A stretch of DNA of 64,000 bases from Candidatus Microbacterium colombiense (GTDB lineage Bacteria > Actinomycetota > Actinomycetes > Actinomycetales > Microbacteriaceae), in assembly GCA_029203165.1 (NCBI GenBank), contig CP119308.1, positions 2,976,001 to 3,040,000 of the forward strand, read 5' to 3'. The position numbers and the translations under genes were made by a program. This document shows, piece after piece, positions 52,877-62,209 of the stretch. The notes beneath the pieces are model-generated. The model saw only the letters and a list, made by a program, of their open reading frames with translations, ran no database searches and was not told the origin of the DNA. Position 1 is the stretch's first letter. Each line of letters opens with the position of its first letter.

Positions 52877-53560
52877 GTGGCCCAGGTCCTGGTTCTGACG
52901 AATGCTCCTCTTGCCGAGCTGGTGCTGCCCTCTCTCGAGCTGCTCAGCCATCGCGTGCGCCAGATTCCCGCCGAACCGGCGCAGCTCGTGAGCGCTCCGG
53001 AGTACGACCTCGTGATCGTCGACGGACGGCACGACCTGGTCGGCGCGAAGTCGCTGTGCCGCCTGCTGCGCGTCGCGGGACAGGACGCTCCACTGCTCCT
53101 CGTGGTCACGGAGGGCGGCATGAGCGCCCTCTCGGGGGACTGGGAGATCGACGACGTGCTGCTCTCGACCGCCGGCCCCGCCGAGACCGACGCCCGGGTG
53201 CGCCTGGCCCTCGCGCGCCGCGACGAGGTCGCCGAGCCGACACGCGTGCAGGCCTCGGGCGTGACGATCGACGAGCAGTCGTACTCGGCCAAACTCCGCG
53301 GCAAGCCGCTCGATCTCACGTACAAGGAGTTCCAGCTGCTGCACTTCCTCGCCACGCATCCCTCCCGGGTGTTCACGCGGGAGCAGCTGCTGAGCGAGGT
53401 ATGGGGCTACGACTACTTCGGCGGCACCCGGACGGTCGACGTGCACGTGCGGCGCCTGCGCGCGAAGCTCGGCGATCAGGAGCAGATCATCGGCACGGTG
53501 CGCAACGTCGGCTATCGGTTCAATGTGTACGACGAGGAATCGGTCGTCGCTGCGAGGTAA
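52877..53560 (+). CDS. glnR: GlnR-type regulator (OmpR-family)
   Basis: 227 residues from GTG 52877, five bases after GAGGAG; GTG 52871 is an alternative. N-terminal atypical receiver (EYDLVIVDGRHDL, GDWEIDDVLL) lacks the usual acidic triad; C-terminal winged helix has LTYKEFQLLHFLA and WGYDYFGGTRTVDVHVRRLRAK. This matches GlnR, the nitrogen-assimilation regulator of actinobacteria. It is followed by ppk. Confidence 0.85.
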   Translation: MAQVLVLTNAPLAELVLPSLELLSHRVRQIPAEPAQLVSAPEYDLVIVDGRHDLVGAKSLCRLLRVAGQDAPLLLVVTEGGMSALSGDWEIDDVLLSTAGPAETDARVRLALARRDEVAEPTRVQASGVTIDEQSYSAKLRGKPLDLTYKEFQLLHFLATHPSRVFTREQLLSEVWGYDYFGGTRTVDVHVRRLRAKLGDQEQIIGTVRNVGYRFNVYDEESVVAAR

Positions 53561-53603
53561 CGGAACGGCTCCGTTCACGCGCGCGTCACCTCGCGGTGAT
53601 TAG

Positions 53604-55778
53604 ATGTACCCCATGATCGATCCCGCACTCGCCGACGCCGGTCTCGGCGACGCCGAAGACGACGACTTCGACGCCATCGAGTCGCCCGACGCCCTGCTCC
53701 CCGACCACCGCTACCTGGACCGGGAGCTGAGCTGGTTGGCCTTCAATCAGCGCGTGCTGGAGCTGGCGGAGGACACGTCCCTTCCCGAGCTGGAGCGGGC
53801 GAACTTCCTGGCGATCTTCGCCAGCAACCTCGACGAGTTCTTCATGGTGCGCGTCGCCGGGCTCAAGCGACGCATCATGACCGGCCTCGCCGTGCCCACC
53901 AATGTCGGCCGCTCCCCCGTCGACGCCCTGGCCGACATCTCCCGCGAGGCGCACGCGCTGCAGGTGCGTCATGCCGAGGCCTGGACCTCCCAGGTGCGCC
54001 CCGCGCTCGCGGATGCCGGGATCGAGATGACGGCCTGGTCGGAGCTCACCGACTCCGAGCGGTCCGCGCTGTCCGAGTACTTCCAGCTGCAGGTCTTCCC
54101 GGTGCTGATGCCGCTCGCCGTCGATCCCGCTCACCCGTTCCCGTACATCTCCGGCCTGTCGCTGAACCTCGCGATCCGCATCCGCAATGCCCGCACGGGC
54201 CGCCAGGAGTTCGCGCGCCTCAAGGTGCCGCCCATGCTCCCCCGCTTCGTCGAGGTGCCGGGCAGCGGCGAGATCGTGCGCTACCTGAGCCTGGAGGAGC
54301 TGATCGCCAACCACCTGGGCGACCTGTTCCCCGGCATGGAGGTGCTCGATCATCACGCGTTCCGACTCACCCGCAACGAAGACGTCGCGATCGAGGAGGA
54401 CGAGAGCGAGAACCTGATCCAGGCCCTCGAGGCCGAGCTGCTGCGCCGCCGGTTCGGCCCGCCGATCCGTCTCGAGATCACCGACGACATGGATGACGTG
54501 ACGCTCGAGCTCCTCGTGAAGGAGCTCGACATCACCGATCAGGAGGTCTACCGCCTCCCCGGCCCGCTCGACCTGCGCGGTCTGTTCGGACTGTCGCGCA
54601 TCGATCGGCCTGATCTGCGCTACCCGCCGCACCTGCCGACCACCGCCGTGGCCTTCCAGCCGGGCGACAGCAACACCCGCGCCGACATGTTCAAGGCGAT
54701 CCGCAAGTCCGACGTGCTCGTGCACCACCCGTACGAGTCGTTCACGACGAGCGTGCAGGCGTTCCTCGAGCAGGCCGCCCGCGATCCGCACGTGCTCGCG
54801 ATCAAGCAGACCCTGTACCGCACCTCCGGCGACAGCCCGATCGTGCAGGCGCTGATCGACGCGGCAGAAGCGGGCAAGCAGGTCCTCGCGCTCGTCGAGG
54901 TCAAGGCGCGCTTCGATGAGGCGAACAACATCGTCTGGGCGCGCAAGCTCGAGAAGGCCGGCGTGCACGTCGTCTACGGCCTGGTGGGCCTCAAGACGCA
55001 CTGCAAGCTCGCCCTCGTCATCCGCGAAGAAGACGGCAAGCTCCAGCACTACTCGCACGTCGGCACCGGAAACTACAACCCGAAGACCAGCCGCATCTAT
55101 GAGGACTTCGGCCTGTTCACCGCCGACGCCCAGGTCGGCAAGGACCTGACGCGTCTCTTCAACGAGCTCAGTGGCTACGCGATCGAGAAGAAGTTCAAGC
55201 GCCTGCTCGTCGCCCCGCTCCACCTGCGCAAGGGACTCGTGCGTCAGATCGACGCCGAGCGCAAGAACGCGGAGGCCGGCAAGCCGGCGAGCATCCGTAT
55301 CAAGGTCAACTCGCTGGTCGATGAGGAGATCATCGACGCGCTCTACCGCGCGAGTGTCGCCGGTGTGAAGGTCGAGGTGTGGGTGCGCGGCATCTGCAGC
55401 CTGCGGACCGATCTCGACGGGATCAGCGACAACATCACGGTGCGCAGCATCCTCGGCCGTTATCTGGAGCACTCCCGGATCTTCGCGTTCGAGAACGACG
55501 GGGATCCGCAGGTGTACATCGGCAGCGCCGACATGATGCACCGCAACCTCGACCGTCGCGTGGAGGCACTGGTGCGCGTCAACGATCCCGCGCACCTCGC
55601 GGAGCTGCTGACGTTCTTCGACCTCGCGATGGACCCCGGCACCACCTCGTGGCACCTCGGCGCGGGTGGCGTATGGGAGCGCCACGCCGTGGATGCCGAC
55701 GGCAAGCCGTTGATCGACCTGCAGGATAAGACCATGGGGTTGATCCAGCGACGTCGTCGCGCGCGGGCGGTGCGATGA
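53604..55778 (+). CDS. ppk: Polyphosphate kinase 1
   Basis: 724 residues. N-terminal PPK_N (YLDRELSWLAFNQRVLE), middle domain, and the PLD-like C-terminal catalytic domains with HPYESF, IKQTLYRTSGDSPIV and HYSHVGTGNYNPKTSR, where the catalytic His is phosphorylated. Makes and breaks polyphosphate. Start ATG 53604 or 53613; neither has a clear ribosome site. Stop overlaps the Nudix start by 4 nt. Confidence 0.95.
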   Translation: MYPMIDPALADAGLGDAEDDDFDAIESPDALLPDHRYLDRELSWLAFNQRVLELAEDTSLPELERANFLAIFASNLDEFFMVRVAGLKRRIMTGLAVPTNVGRSPVDALADISREAHALQVRHAEAWTSQVRPALADAGIEMTAWSELTDSERSALSEYFQLQVFPVLMPLAVDPAHPFPYISGLSLNLAIRIRNARTGRQEFARLKVPPMLPRFVEVPGSGEIVRYLSLEELIANHLGDLFPGMEVLDHHAFRLTRNEDVAIEEDESENLIQALEAELLRRRFGPPIRLEITDDMDDVTLELLVKELDITDQEVYRLPGPLDLRGLFGLSRIDRPDLRYPPHLPTTAVAFQPGDSNTRADMFKAIRKSDVLVHHPYESFTTSVQAFLEQAARDPHVLAIKQTLYRTSGDSPIVQALIDAAEAGKQVLALVEVKARFDEANNIVWARKLEKAGVHVVYGLVGLKTHCKLALVIREEDGKLQHYSHVGTGNYNPKTSRIYEDFGLFTADAQVGKDLTRLFNELSGYAIEKKFKRLLVAPLHLRKGLVRQIDAERKNAEAGKPASIRIKVNSLVDEEIIDALYRASVAGVKVEVWVRGICSLRTDLDGISDNITVRSILGRYLEHSRIFAFENDGDPQVYIGSADMMHRNLDRRVEALVRVNDPAHLAELLTFFDLAMDPGTTSWHLGAGGVWERHAVDADGKPLIDLQDKTMGLIQRRRRARAVR

Positions 55779-56233
55779 CCTCTCATCAGACGCAGGAGGC
55801 ACCGACCGCGAAGTGGGCCGACAAGGCCGTCTACGCGGCCGGAGCCGTGGTGTGGCGCCTGATCGAGGGAAAGCTCCACATTCTGCTGATCCACCGCACG
55901 AAGTACCGCGACATCACCCTGCCCAAGGGCAAGGTCGATCCCGGCGAGATGCTCGCCGAGACCGCGGTGCGCGAGGTGCACGAGGAGACCGGCATCCGCG
56001 TCTCGCTCGGCGTGCCCGTCGGCGTGAGCCGCTACGTCATGGCCTCCCGCAAGCAGAAGGTCGTGCACTACTGGGCCGCCGAGGCGACCGAGGAGGCGAT
56101 CCGCGCGTCTGCCTTCGTGCCCAACCGCGAGATCGCCGCGATCGAGTGGGTGAGCGTCAAGAAGGCCCGCTCGCGGCTCAGCTACCCGGTCGACCTGGAG
56201 ATCCTCGACTTCTTCTCCACGCTCGATCGATGA
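55775..56233 (+). CDS. Nudix hydrolase (MutT-type)
   Basis: 152 residues with a complete Nudix box at 52-74 (GKVDPGEMLAETAVREVHEETGI form: Gly-x5-Glu-x7-Arg-Glu-x2-Glu-Glu). It hydrolyses nucleoside di/triphosphates or polyphosphate-type substrates. In mycobacterial MutT1 this domain is fused to a histidine phosphatase, which here is the next reading frame. Overlaps ppk by 4 nt. Confidence 0.9.
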   Translation: MTSHQTQEAPTAKWADKAVYAAGAVVWRLIEGKLHILLIHRTKYRDITLPKGKVDPGEMLAETAVREVHEETGIRVSLGVPVGVSRYVMASRKQKVVHYWAAEATEEAIRASAFVPNREIAAIEWVSVKKARSRLSYPVDLEILDFFSTLDR

Positions 56234-56237
56234 CGGC

Positions 56238-56755
56238 GTGCTGCGCACCTTCCCGGTGATCGTGCTGCGCCACGCCAAGGCGCTCCCCCGGTCCGAGTGG
56301 GACGGTCCCGACGCGTCCCGCCCGCTCACCGAGCGCGGCAAGAAGCAGGCGAAGTCGATCGTCGGACCGCTGCGTGCCTTCGGCGTACGCAGGATCGTGA
56401 CGAGCGATGCCGTGCGCTGCGCCTCGACCGTCGCCCCGCTCGCGAAAGCACTCGGGCGCAAGCCCGTGATGACCGAGAAGATCAGCCAGGACGCGTGGGA
56501 AGACGGCACCGACGATCTGCGTTCCGATCGTCGGACGCCGGGTGCGAGCGGGAAAGCCGGCGGTGCTCTGCAGCCACGGCCCCGTGCTGCCCGGCCTCCT
56601 CTCCGAGATCGCGCTGGCCACCGGCACCGTGCAGGGGTCGTATCTCGCCAGCGCCTCCGACCTGGAGCCCGGCGCATTCTCGGTCGTGCATCTCTCCGCG
56701 ATCCAATCCCGGGTCCGGGATCATCGCGATCGAGACGCACGTCCCGAAGGTCTGA
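56238..56755 (+). pseudogene. SixA-like histidine phosphatase, frameshifted
   Basis: From GTG 56238 the frame reads VIVLRHAKALPRSEWDGP (RHG-like active-site His) and DAVRCASTV, then changes frame near 56525 and again near 56690 to finish THVPKV at 56755. Restored length is about 172 residues, normal for SixA/MutT1 C-domains. Each break is one base. As in mycobacterial MutT1 it follows the Nudix domain, here as a separate gene. Sequencing error is likely. Confidence 0.75.
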
Positions 56756-56828
56756 CGACCCTCACCGCGTCTCGGGCGCCCGGCGGCATCCGCGTGATCA
56801 CGGCCATCGCCCCCAGAGAGTCGCCCGC

Positions 56829-56871
56829 CGTTCACCTCGTCGTTCACCTGCGCGGGAGAGTCTCGTTAACC
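56829..56871 (+). promoter_or_regulatory. Candidate Pho boxes upstream of pstS
   Basis: CGTTCACC at 56829-56836 and 56841-56848, 12 bases apart, and CGTTAACC at 56864-56871. GTTCACC direct repeats are the PhoP/RegX3-type box in actinobacteria (usual 11-base period). They lie about 70-110 bases before the pstS start, in the promoter region. Confidence 0.65.
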
Positions 56872-56938
56872 GCCGCGCTTAGCGTCACTGTGTGCCCTGC
56901 ACCGGGCCTCAACCCATCCACGATCGAACGGATCCACA

Positions 56939-58047
56939 GTGAAGATCTCCCGAATCGCTCGCATCGGCGCCATCGGCGCCGTCGCCGCCCTCGCACTCGC
57001 CGGCTGTGCCGCGAACGAAGGCGGCACCGGTTCCACCGACGCTCCCGCCTCGGACGTCCCCTCCATCAGCGGCTCGCTCGTCGGCGCCGGCGCTTCCTCG
57101 CAGCAGGTCGCGATCCAGGCCTGGACCGCCGAGTTCCAGAAGACCAACCCCGACGCCCAGGTCGAGTACGACCCCCAGGGCTCCGGCGGAGGCCGCGAGT
57201 CGTTCCAGCAGGGCGCTGTGAACTTCGCCGGCTCCGACCGCGCGTTCAAGACCGACGAGATCGCCGCCGGTGGCTTCGGCGCCTGCGTCGACGGCTCCGA
57301 CATCGTCGAGATCCCGGCCTACATCTCCCCCATCGCCATCGTCTTCTCGCTGGACGGCGTGGACGAGCTGAACCTCGACGCCGAGACCATCGCGTCGATC
57401 TTCGCCGGCAAGATCACCAACTGGAACGACCCGGCGATCGCCGCCGACAACCCCGATGCCACGCTGCCCGACCTGGCCATCACGCCCGTGCACCGCTCCG
57501 ACAAGTCGGGCACCACCGGCAACTTCACCGACTACCTCGCACAGACCGCAGGCGACGTCTGGACCGCAGGCAGCGTCGAGGAGTGGCCCGCAGACCTCGC
57601 CGGCGAGTCCGCCGAGAAGACCTCGGGTGTCGCCAACGCCGTCAAGGGCGGCCAGGGCCTCATCGGCTACATCGACTCCTCGCAGGCAGCCGACTTCTCG
57701 GCCGTCAACGTCAAGGTCGGCGACGAACTTCGTGCCGCACTCGGCCGAGGGCGCCGCTGCGACGCTCGACGCCTCGCCGATCGAAGAGGGCCGCACCGCC
57801 GGTGACCTCGCCTTCGCGATCGACCGCACCACCGACCGCTGACGGCGCCTACCCGGTGCTCCTCGTCAGCTACCTCATCGGCTGCGCCGAGTACGAGGAC
57901 GAGAACGTCGCCGCTCTGACGAAGGCGTTCTTCACCACCGCGATCAGCGCCGAGGGCCAGGACGCAGCCGCGACCAACGCCGGCAGCGCCCCGATCTCGG
58001 ACGACCTGCGCACGCAGGCGCAGGCCGCGATCGACCTCATCAAGTGA
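56939..58047 (+). pseudogene. pstS: Phosphate-binding protein PstS, two frameshifts
   Basis: From 56939: signal peptide with lipobox LALAGC, then the PstS pattern GAGASSQQVA, QGSGGGRESF, IFAGKITNWNDPAI and HRSDKSGTTGNFTDYL. The frame changes near 57728 and 57836 by one base each, after which the sequence resumes (PIEEGRTAG..., then DGAYPVLLVSY...IDLIK). Restored protein about 369 residues. It binds phosphate for the Pst importer. If the breaks are real the lipoprotein would be truncated near residue 263. Confidence 0.85.
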
Positions 58048-58053
58048 TCCAGT

Positions 58054-58091
58054 GACGGTGTCCGGGATGCTGCGGCATCCCGGACACCGTC
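58054..58091 (+). terminator. Hairpin between pstS and pstC
   Basis: 17-base perfect stem GACGGTGTCCGGGATGC with loop TGCG, without a T run. Probably stabilises or limits transcript after pstS, so that pstS mRNA exceeds pstCAB mRNA. Confidence 0.7.
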
Positions 58092-58137
58092 TGCTCGCGT
58101 CAGACACCCGATCTCCACTGAGCAGGAAGCAGCATCC

Positions 58138-59089
58138 ATGACAGCCACGACAGCGCCGGCGTCACAGCGCATCGTCGCGAAGAAGCGCGCCGGCGACATC
58201 TGGTTCTCCGGCACGGCCGTCGCCGCCGGATCCATGATCATGATCACGCTGGCCGCGGTCGCGATCTTCCTCATCGTCCAGTCCATCCCGGCGTTCGCCG
58301 CGACGGCCGAAGACGCATCGCTCCTCAAGACGAACTTCTGGGACTACGTCGGTCCGCTGCTGTTCGGCACGGTCTGGGCCGCGTTCCTCGCTCTCCTCCT
58401 CGCCGTGCCGCTGTCGCTCGGCGTCGCCCTCTTCATCACCCACTACGCCCCGCGCCGCTCGCGCAGGGCCTCGGCTACGTCGTCGACCTGCTCGCCGCCG
58501 TCCCCTCGGTCGTCTTCGGCCTCTGGGGCATCCTGGTCCTCGCCCCGGCCGTCCAGCCGATCTACGCCTGGCTGAACGCCAACGCCGGCTGGATCCCGTT
58601 CTTCGGCGGAGTCGTCTCCCCGACCGGCCGCACGATCCTCACCGCCGCCATGGTGCTCGCCGTCATGGTCGTCCCGATCATCACGGCCATCTGCCGCGAG
58701 ATCTTCCTGCAGACCCCCGTCCTCCACGAGGAGGCCGCGCTCGCACTCGGCGCCACGCGCTGGGAGATGGTCCGGATGGCCGTGCTGCCCTTCGGCCGCT
58801 CCGGCATCGTCTCCGCCTCGATGCTCGGCCTCGGCCGCGCGCTCGGCGAGACCATGGCCGTCGCCATGGTGCTCTCGGTCAGCAAGGCCGTCACCTTCGA
58901 ACTGCTCACCTCGCACGAACCCGCTCGACGATCGCGGCCAACATCGCGCTGACCTTCCCCGAGGCGTACCAGATCAACATCAACATCCTCATCGCGACCG
59001 GTCTGATCCTGTTCGTCGTGACGTTCGCGGTGAACGCTCTCGCACGCTGGTTCGTGAACCGCCGCAAGGAATTCTCGGGAGCGAACTGA
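58138..59089 (+). pseudogene. pstC: Phosphate permease PstC, two frameshifts
   Basis: From ATG 58138, transmembrane helices and the permease loop (EEAALALGATRWEMVRMAVLP, then GRALGETMAVAMVL) are clear. The frame is lost near 58465 (TCG CG CAG, fits loss of one G) and again near 58920 (fits loss of a G in CCGGCTCG). Restored protein about 316 residues ending RKEFSGAN at 59089. Membrane subunit of the phosphate ABC importer. Confidence 0.85.
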
Positions 59090-59090
59090 C

Positions 59091-60194
59091 ATGACCGTGA
59101 CCGCCCCGAATCGGCCCGCTCGCAGGCCCCTCACGTCGACGGCCTCGCTCAACTCCGGCCACCTTCCCCGCTGGGCCCCCTGGGCTCTGCTCGGCTCTCC
59201 CTGCTCGTCGGCTTCACGCCCTTCGGCGATCCAGGCCGTGGCCTCGGGCGCGGCGATTCAACATCGCCGGCTCCGTGATCCTCGGCGCCGTCTCTACCTG
59301 GTCCTGATCTACGTGATCTCGCGGATCGTCGAGGGATCGCGCAAGGCGGTCGACCGACTCGTGACCGGCGCTCGTGACCTCGGCCTTCGCCATCGCGATG
59401 GTCCCGCTGATCTCGGTCGCGGTGACCGTGGTCAGCACCGGTCTCGCACGCTTCGACGCGCTGTTCTTCTCCTCGTCGATGCGCGGAGTGCTCGGCGAGG
59501 GCGGCGGTGCGCTGCACGCCGTCATCGGAACGCTGCTGGTCACCGCTCGCCGCCGCGATCATCTCGATCCCGATCGGGTCTGATGACCGCGGTCTACCTG
59601 GTCGAGTACGGCCAGGACGGCCGGATGGCTCGCACCATCACCTTCCTCGTGGACGTGATGACGGGCATCCCCTCGATCGTCGCCGGTCTCTTCGCCTACG
59701 CCTGTTCGCGCTGATCTTCGGACCCGGCGTCCGCATGGGTATCGCGGGTCCGTCGCTCTGGCCGTGCTCATGATCCCCGTGGTCGTGCGCTCGAGCGAGG
59801 AGATGCTGCGCCTCGTGCCCAACGAGCTGCGCGAGGCGTCGTACGCGCTCGGCGTGCCGAAGTGGCTCACGATCGTCAAGGTCGTGCTACCCACCTCGAT
59901 CGCCGGAATCACGACAGGCATCATGCTCGCGATCTCCCGCGTCATCGGCGAGACCGCTCCGCTGCTGCTGACCGCCGGGTTCACCGACGCGCATGAACTA
60001 CAACCTGTTCAGCGGCCGCATGCAGACCCTCCCGGTGTTCACCTACTCCCAGTACGCCTACCAGGGCATCCCTGCCGAGGCATACGTCGAACGGGCCTGG
60101 GCAGCCGCCCTGACCCTCATCATCATCGTCATGGTGCTCAACCTGATCGCGCGCCTCGTCGCGCAAGATCTTCGCACCCAAGACCGGCCGCTGA
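59091..60194 (+). pseudogene. pstA: Phosphate permease PstA, about eleven frameshifts
   Basis: Begins ATG 59091, ends TGA 60192-60194. Conserved PstA pieces appear in all three frames in the right order: FNIAGSVILGA, LYLVLIYVISRIVEGSR, MTAVYLVEYG, GIPSIVAGLFAY, RLVPNELREASYALGVPKW and GETAPLLLTAGF. Breaks occur near 59193, 59215, 59262, 59293, 59373, 59548, 59577, 59702, 59745, 59990 and 60165. Most fit loss of a homopolymer base or a GC dinucleotide. Confidence 0.85.
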
Positions 60195-60222
60195 GCCTCG
60201 ACCCGACAAGCAAGGAAACGCA

Positions 60223-61003
60223 GTGTCCAAGAGCATTGAAGTCAACGACCTGAACGTCTACTACAGCGACTTCCTCGCGGTCGAGGGCGTCTCCCTCGAC
60301 ATCGAGCCCCGCAGCGTCACCGCCTTCATCGGCCCGTCCGGATGCGGCAAGTCGACGTTCCTGCGCACGCTGAACCGCATGCACGAGGTCATCCCCGGCG
60401 CCCGCGTCGAGGGCGAGGTGCTGCTCGACGGAGACGACCTCTACGGTGCCGGCCGTCGACCCGGTGACCGTGCGTCGCCAGGTGGGCATGGTGTTCCAGC
60501 GCCCGAACCCGTTCCCCACGATGTCGATCCGCGAGAACGTGCTCGCCGGCGTGAAGCTCAACAACAAGCGCATCTCGAAGTCCGACGCCGACGCCTGGTC
60601 GAGAAGTCGCTCCAGGGCGCGAACCTCTGGAACGAGGTCAAGGACCGTCTCGAGAAGCCCGGCTCCGGCCTCTCCGGCGGCCAGCAGCAGCGCCTCTGCA
60701 TCGCGCGCGCCATCGCCGTCTCCCCCGACGTGCTGCTGATGGACGAGCCGTGCTCCGCCCTCGACCCGATCTCGACCTACGCGATCGAGGAGCTGATCGG
60801 CGAGCTCAAGACCGAGTACACGATCGTCATCGTCACGCACAACATGCAGCAGGCGCAGCCGCGTCTCCGACAAGACCGCGTTCTTCAACATCGCCGGCAC
60901 CGGCAAGCCGGGCAAGCTCATCGAGTACGACGACACCACGTCGATCTTCACCACCCCGTCCGTGCAGGCGACCGAGGACTACGTCTCCGGCCGCTTCGGA
61001 TGA
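60223..61003 (+). pseudogene. pstB: Phosphate ABC ATPase PstB, three frameshifts
   Basis: From GTG 60223. Walker A GPSGCGKSTF, then QRPNPFPTMSI, signature LSGGQQQR, Walker B LLMDEPCSALDP and switch THNMQQA. Frame breaks near 60450, 60600 and 60858; the final frame ends ATEDYVSGRFG at 61003. Restored about 259 residues, normal for PstB. Energises PstCA. Confidence 0.87.
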
Positions 61004-61020
61004 TCACGGGTTCGTGACAC

Positions 61021-61053
61021 GGGGCTCGGGTGCTACGGCATCCGGGCCCCTTT
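61021..61053 (+). terminator. Terminator after pstB
   Basis: GGGGCTCGGGTGC-TACG-GCATCCGGGCCCC with one mismatch pair and bulge, followed by TTT. Confidence 0.75.
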
Positions 61054-61258
61054 CCTGTGTGCGGCGTGCGGCGCCGTCAAAACGGTGAGCACACGCCGAC
61101 CGCGCGGCGCGGCGCGTACCGACACGCTGCGCGAACCGCCGATGCTCAGGGTTTTGATGTGATGCGACTCGTCCTGCACTGGAAGCGGATGCCGCGAGCT
61201 GTCCACCTCCGCCGGTTATCCGGGCGTCCGCGTTCTCGCGCAGCGCCAAGCTCTTCTC

Positions 61259-62104
61259 ATGTCATTCGTCCGCGCCGAGACCGCCCTGCGGAGGATCGGG
61301 CGCATGGCTCGCACCTCGGAGCTCCGCAGACGAGGCGTCAGCACGGGCGAGTTGTCGCGGGCGGTTCGCACTGGCGAGGTTCTGAGGCCCCGGCAGGGCG
61401 TGTACGCCCTGCCGGACGCTCCTCCACAGATGCTGCACGCCGCCGCGCGCGGCGGAACGGTCGCCTGCGCGGATGCTGCGGCGTCATGGGGTCTGTGGGT
61501 TCTCGAGCATCCGGCACTCCATCACATCTGGATGGGGGCGTCGGGAACACCGCGATCGTCTTGCCCCGACTGCGTCGTTCACTGGGATACCGGTCGAGTA
61601 CTCGTCGGTGAACCCGCGCCTGTTGCCAACGCCCTCCTCCAGATGGCCATGTGCTGCGGTGAGGATGCGTTCTTCGCGACCCTGGAGTCAGCACTACGCC
61701 GCTCTCTCCTCTCCCCCGCCGGCGCTCGGTGGCTGCAACGACACCTTCCTGCAGAGCTCCGCTGGCTCGTGGCGTTCGCGCGCGCGGATGCCGACAGCGG
61801 CCTGGAGTCGTTGATCCGTCTCCGGCTCCACCGCATCGGCATCGCCGTCCGCTCGCAGGTGCACGTCGACGGGGTCGGCGAGGTGGATCTTGTGATCGGC
61901 GCGCGCCTGATCATCGAGGCCGACGGACGCGCGAACCACGAGCGCGAACGGGAGCGCCAGAAGGATCTACGACGAGATGCGATCGCCGCGTCTGCGGGAT
62001 ACACGACCTTGCGCTTCTCCTACGCACTCATCGTCGATGAGTGGCCCCTCGTGCAGAACGCGATCGTGAGCATGATGACCCGCGGTGCACACTTGCGGGG
62101 CTGA
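61259..62104 (+). CDS. AbiEi-like antitoxin domain plus DUF559 nuclease-like domain
   Basis: 281 residues. An N-terminal winged-helix part (TSELRRRGVSTGELSRAVRTGEVLRPRQGVYAL) as in AbiEi-type transcriptional antitoxins; C-terminal DUF559 restriction-like fold with GVGEVDLVIGARLIIEADGR (Asp, Glu-x-Asp) and YTTLRFSYALI. Common in actinobacteria as an orphan gene. No AbiEii-type toxin is next to it. No ribosome site is obvious; leaderless start possible. Confidence 0.75.
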   Translation: MSFVRAETALRRIGRMARTSELRRRGVSTGELSRAVRTGEVLRPRQGVYALPDAPPQMLHAAARGGTVACADAAASWGLWVLEHPALHHIWMGASGTPRSSCPDCVVHWDTGRVLVGEPAPVANALLQMAMCCGEDAFFATLESALRRSLLSPAGARWLQRHLPAELRWLVAFARADADSGLESLIRLRLHRIGIAVRSQVHVDGVGEVDLVIGARLIIEADGRANHERERERQKDLRRDAIAASAGYTTLRFSYALIVDEWPLVQNAIVSMMTRGAHLRG

Positions 62105-62209
62105 GCCACAGATCACAAAACAGAGATCATCTGCGTTGCGCCCGGGGTGTCGTACCCAGGCTCGCCGGCCAGACGCCAAAACCTCTCCGGTTCGCCAACC
62201 CCGAGCACG

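Noticed and set aside
53586..55802. 738-codon open frame antisense to ppk
   Set aside because: It mirrors ppk exactly, has biased shadow composition and no family match; ppk is unmistakable.
56542..58047. 501-codon plus-strand open frame across SixA and pstS
   Set aside because: A chimera: its start is a piece of SixA, its middle is Arg-rich shadow of pstS and only its end is true PstS sequence after the frameshifts.
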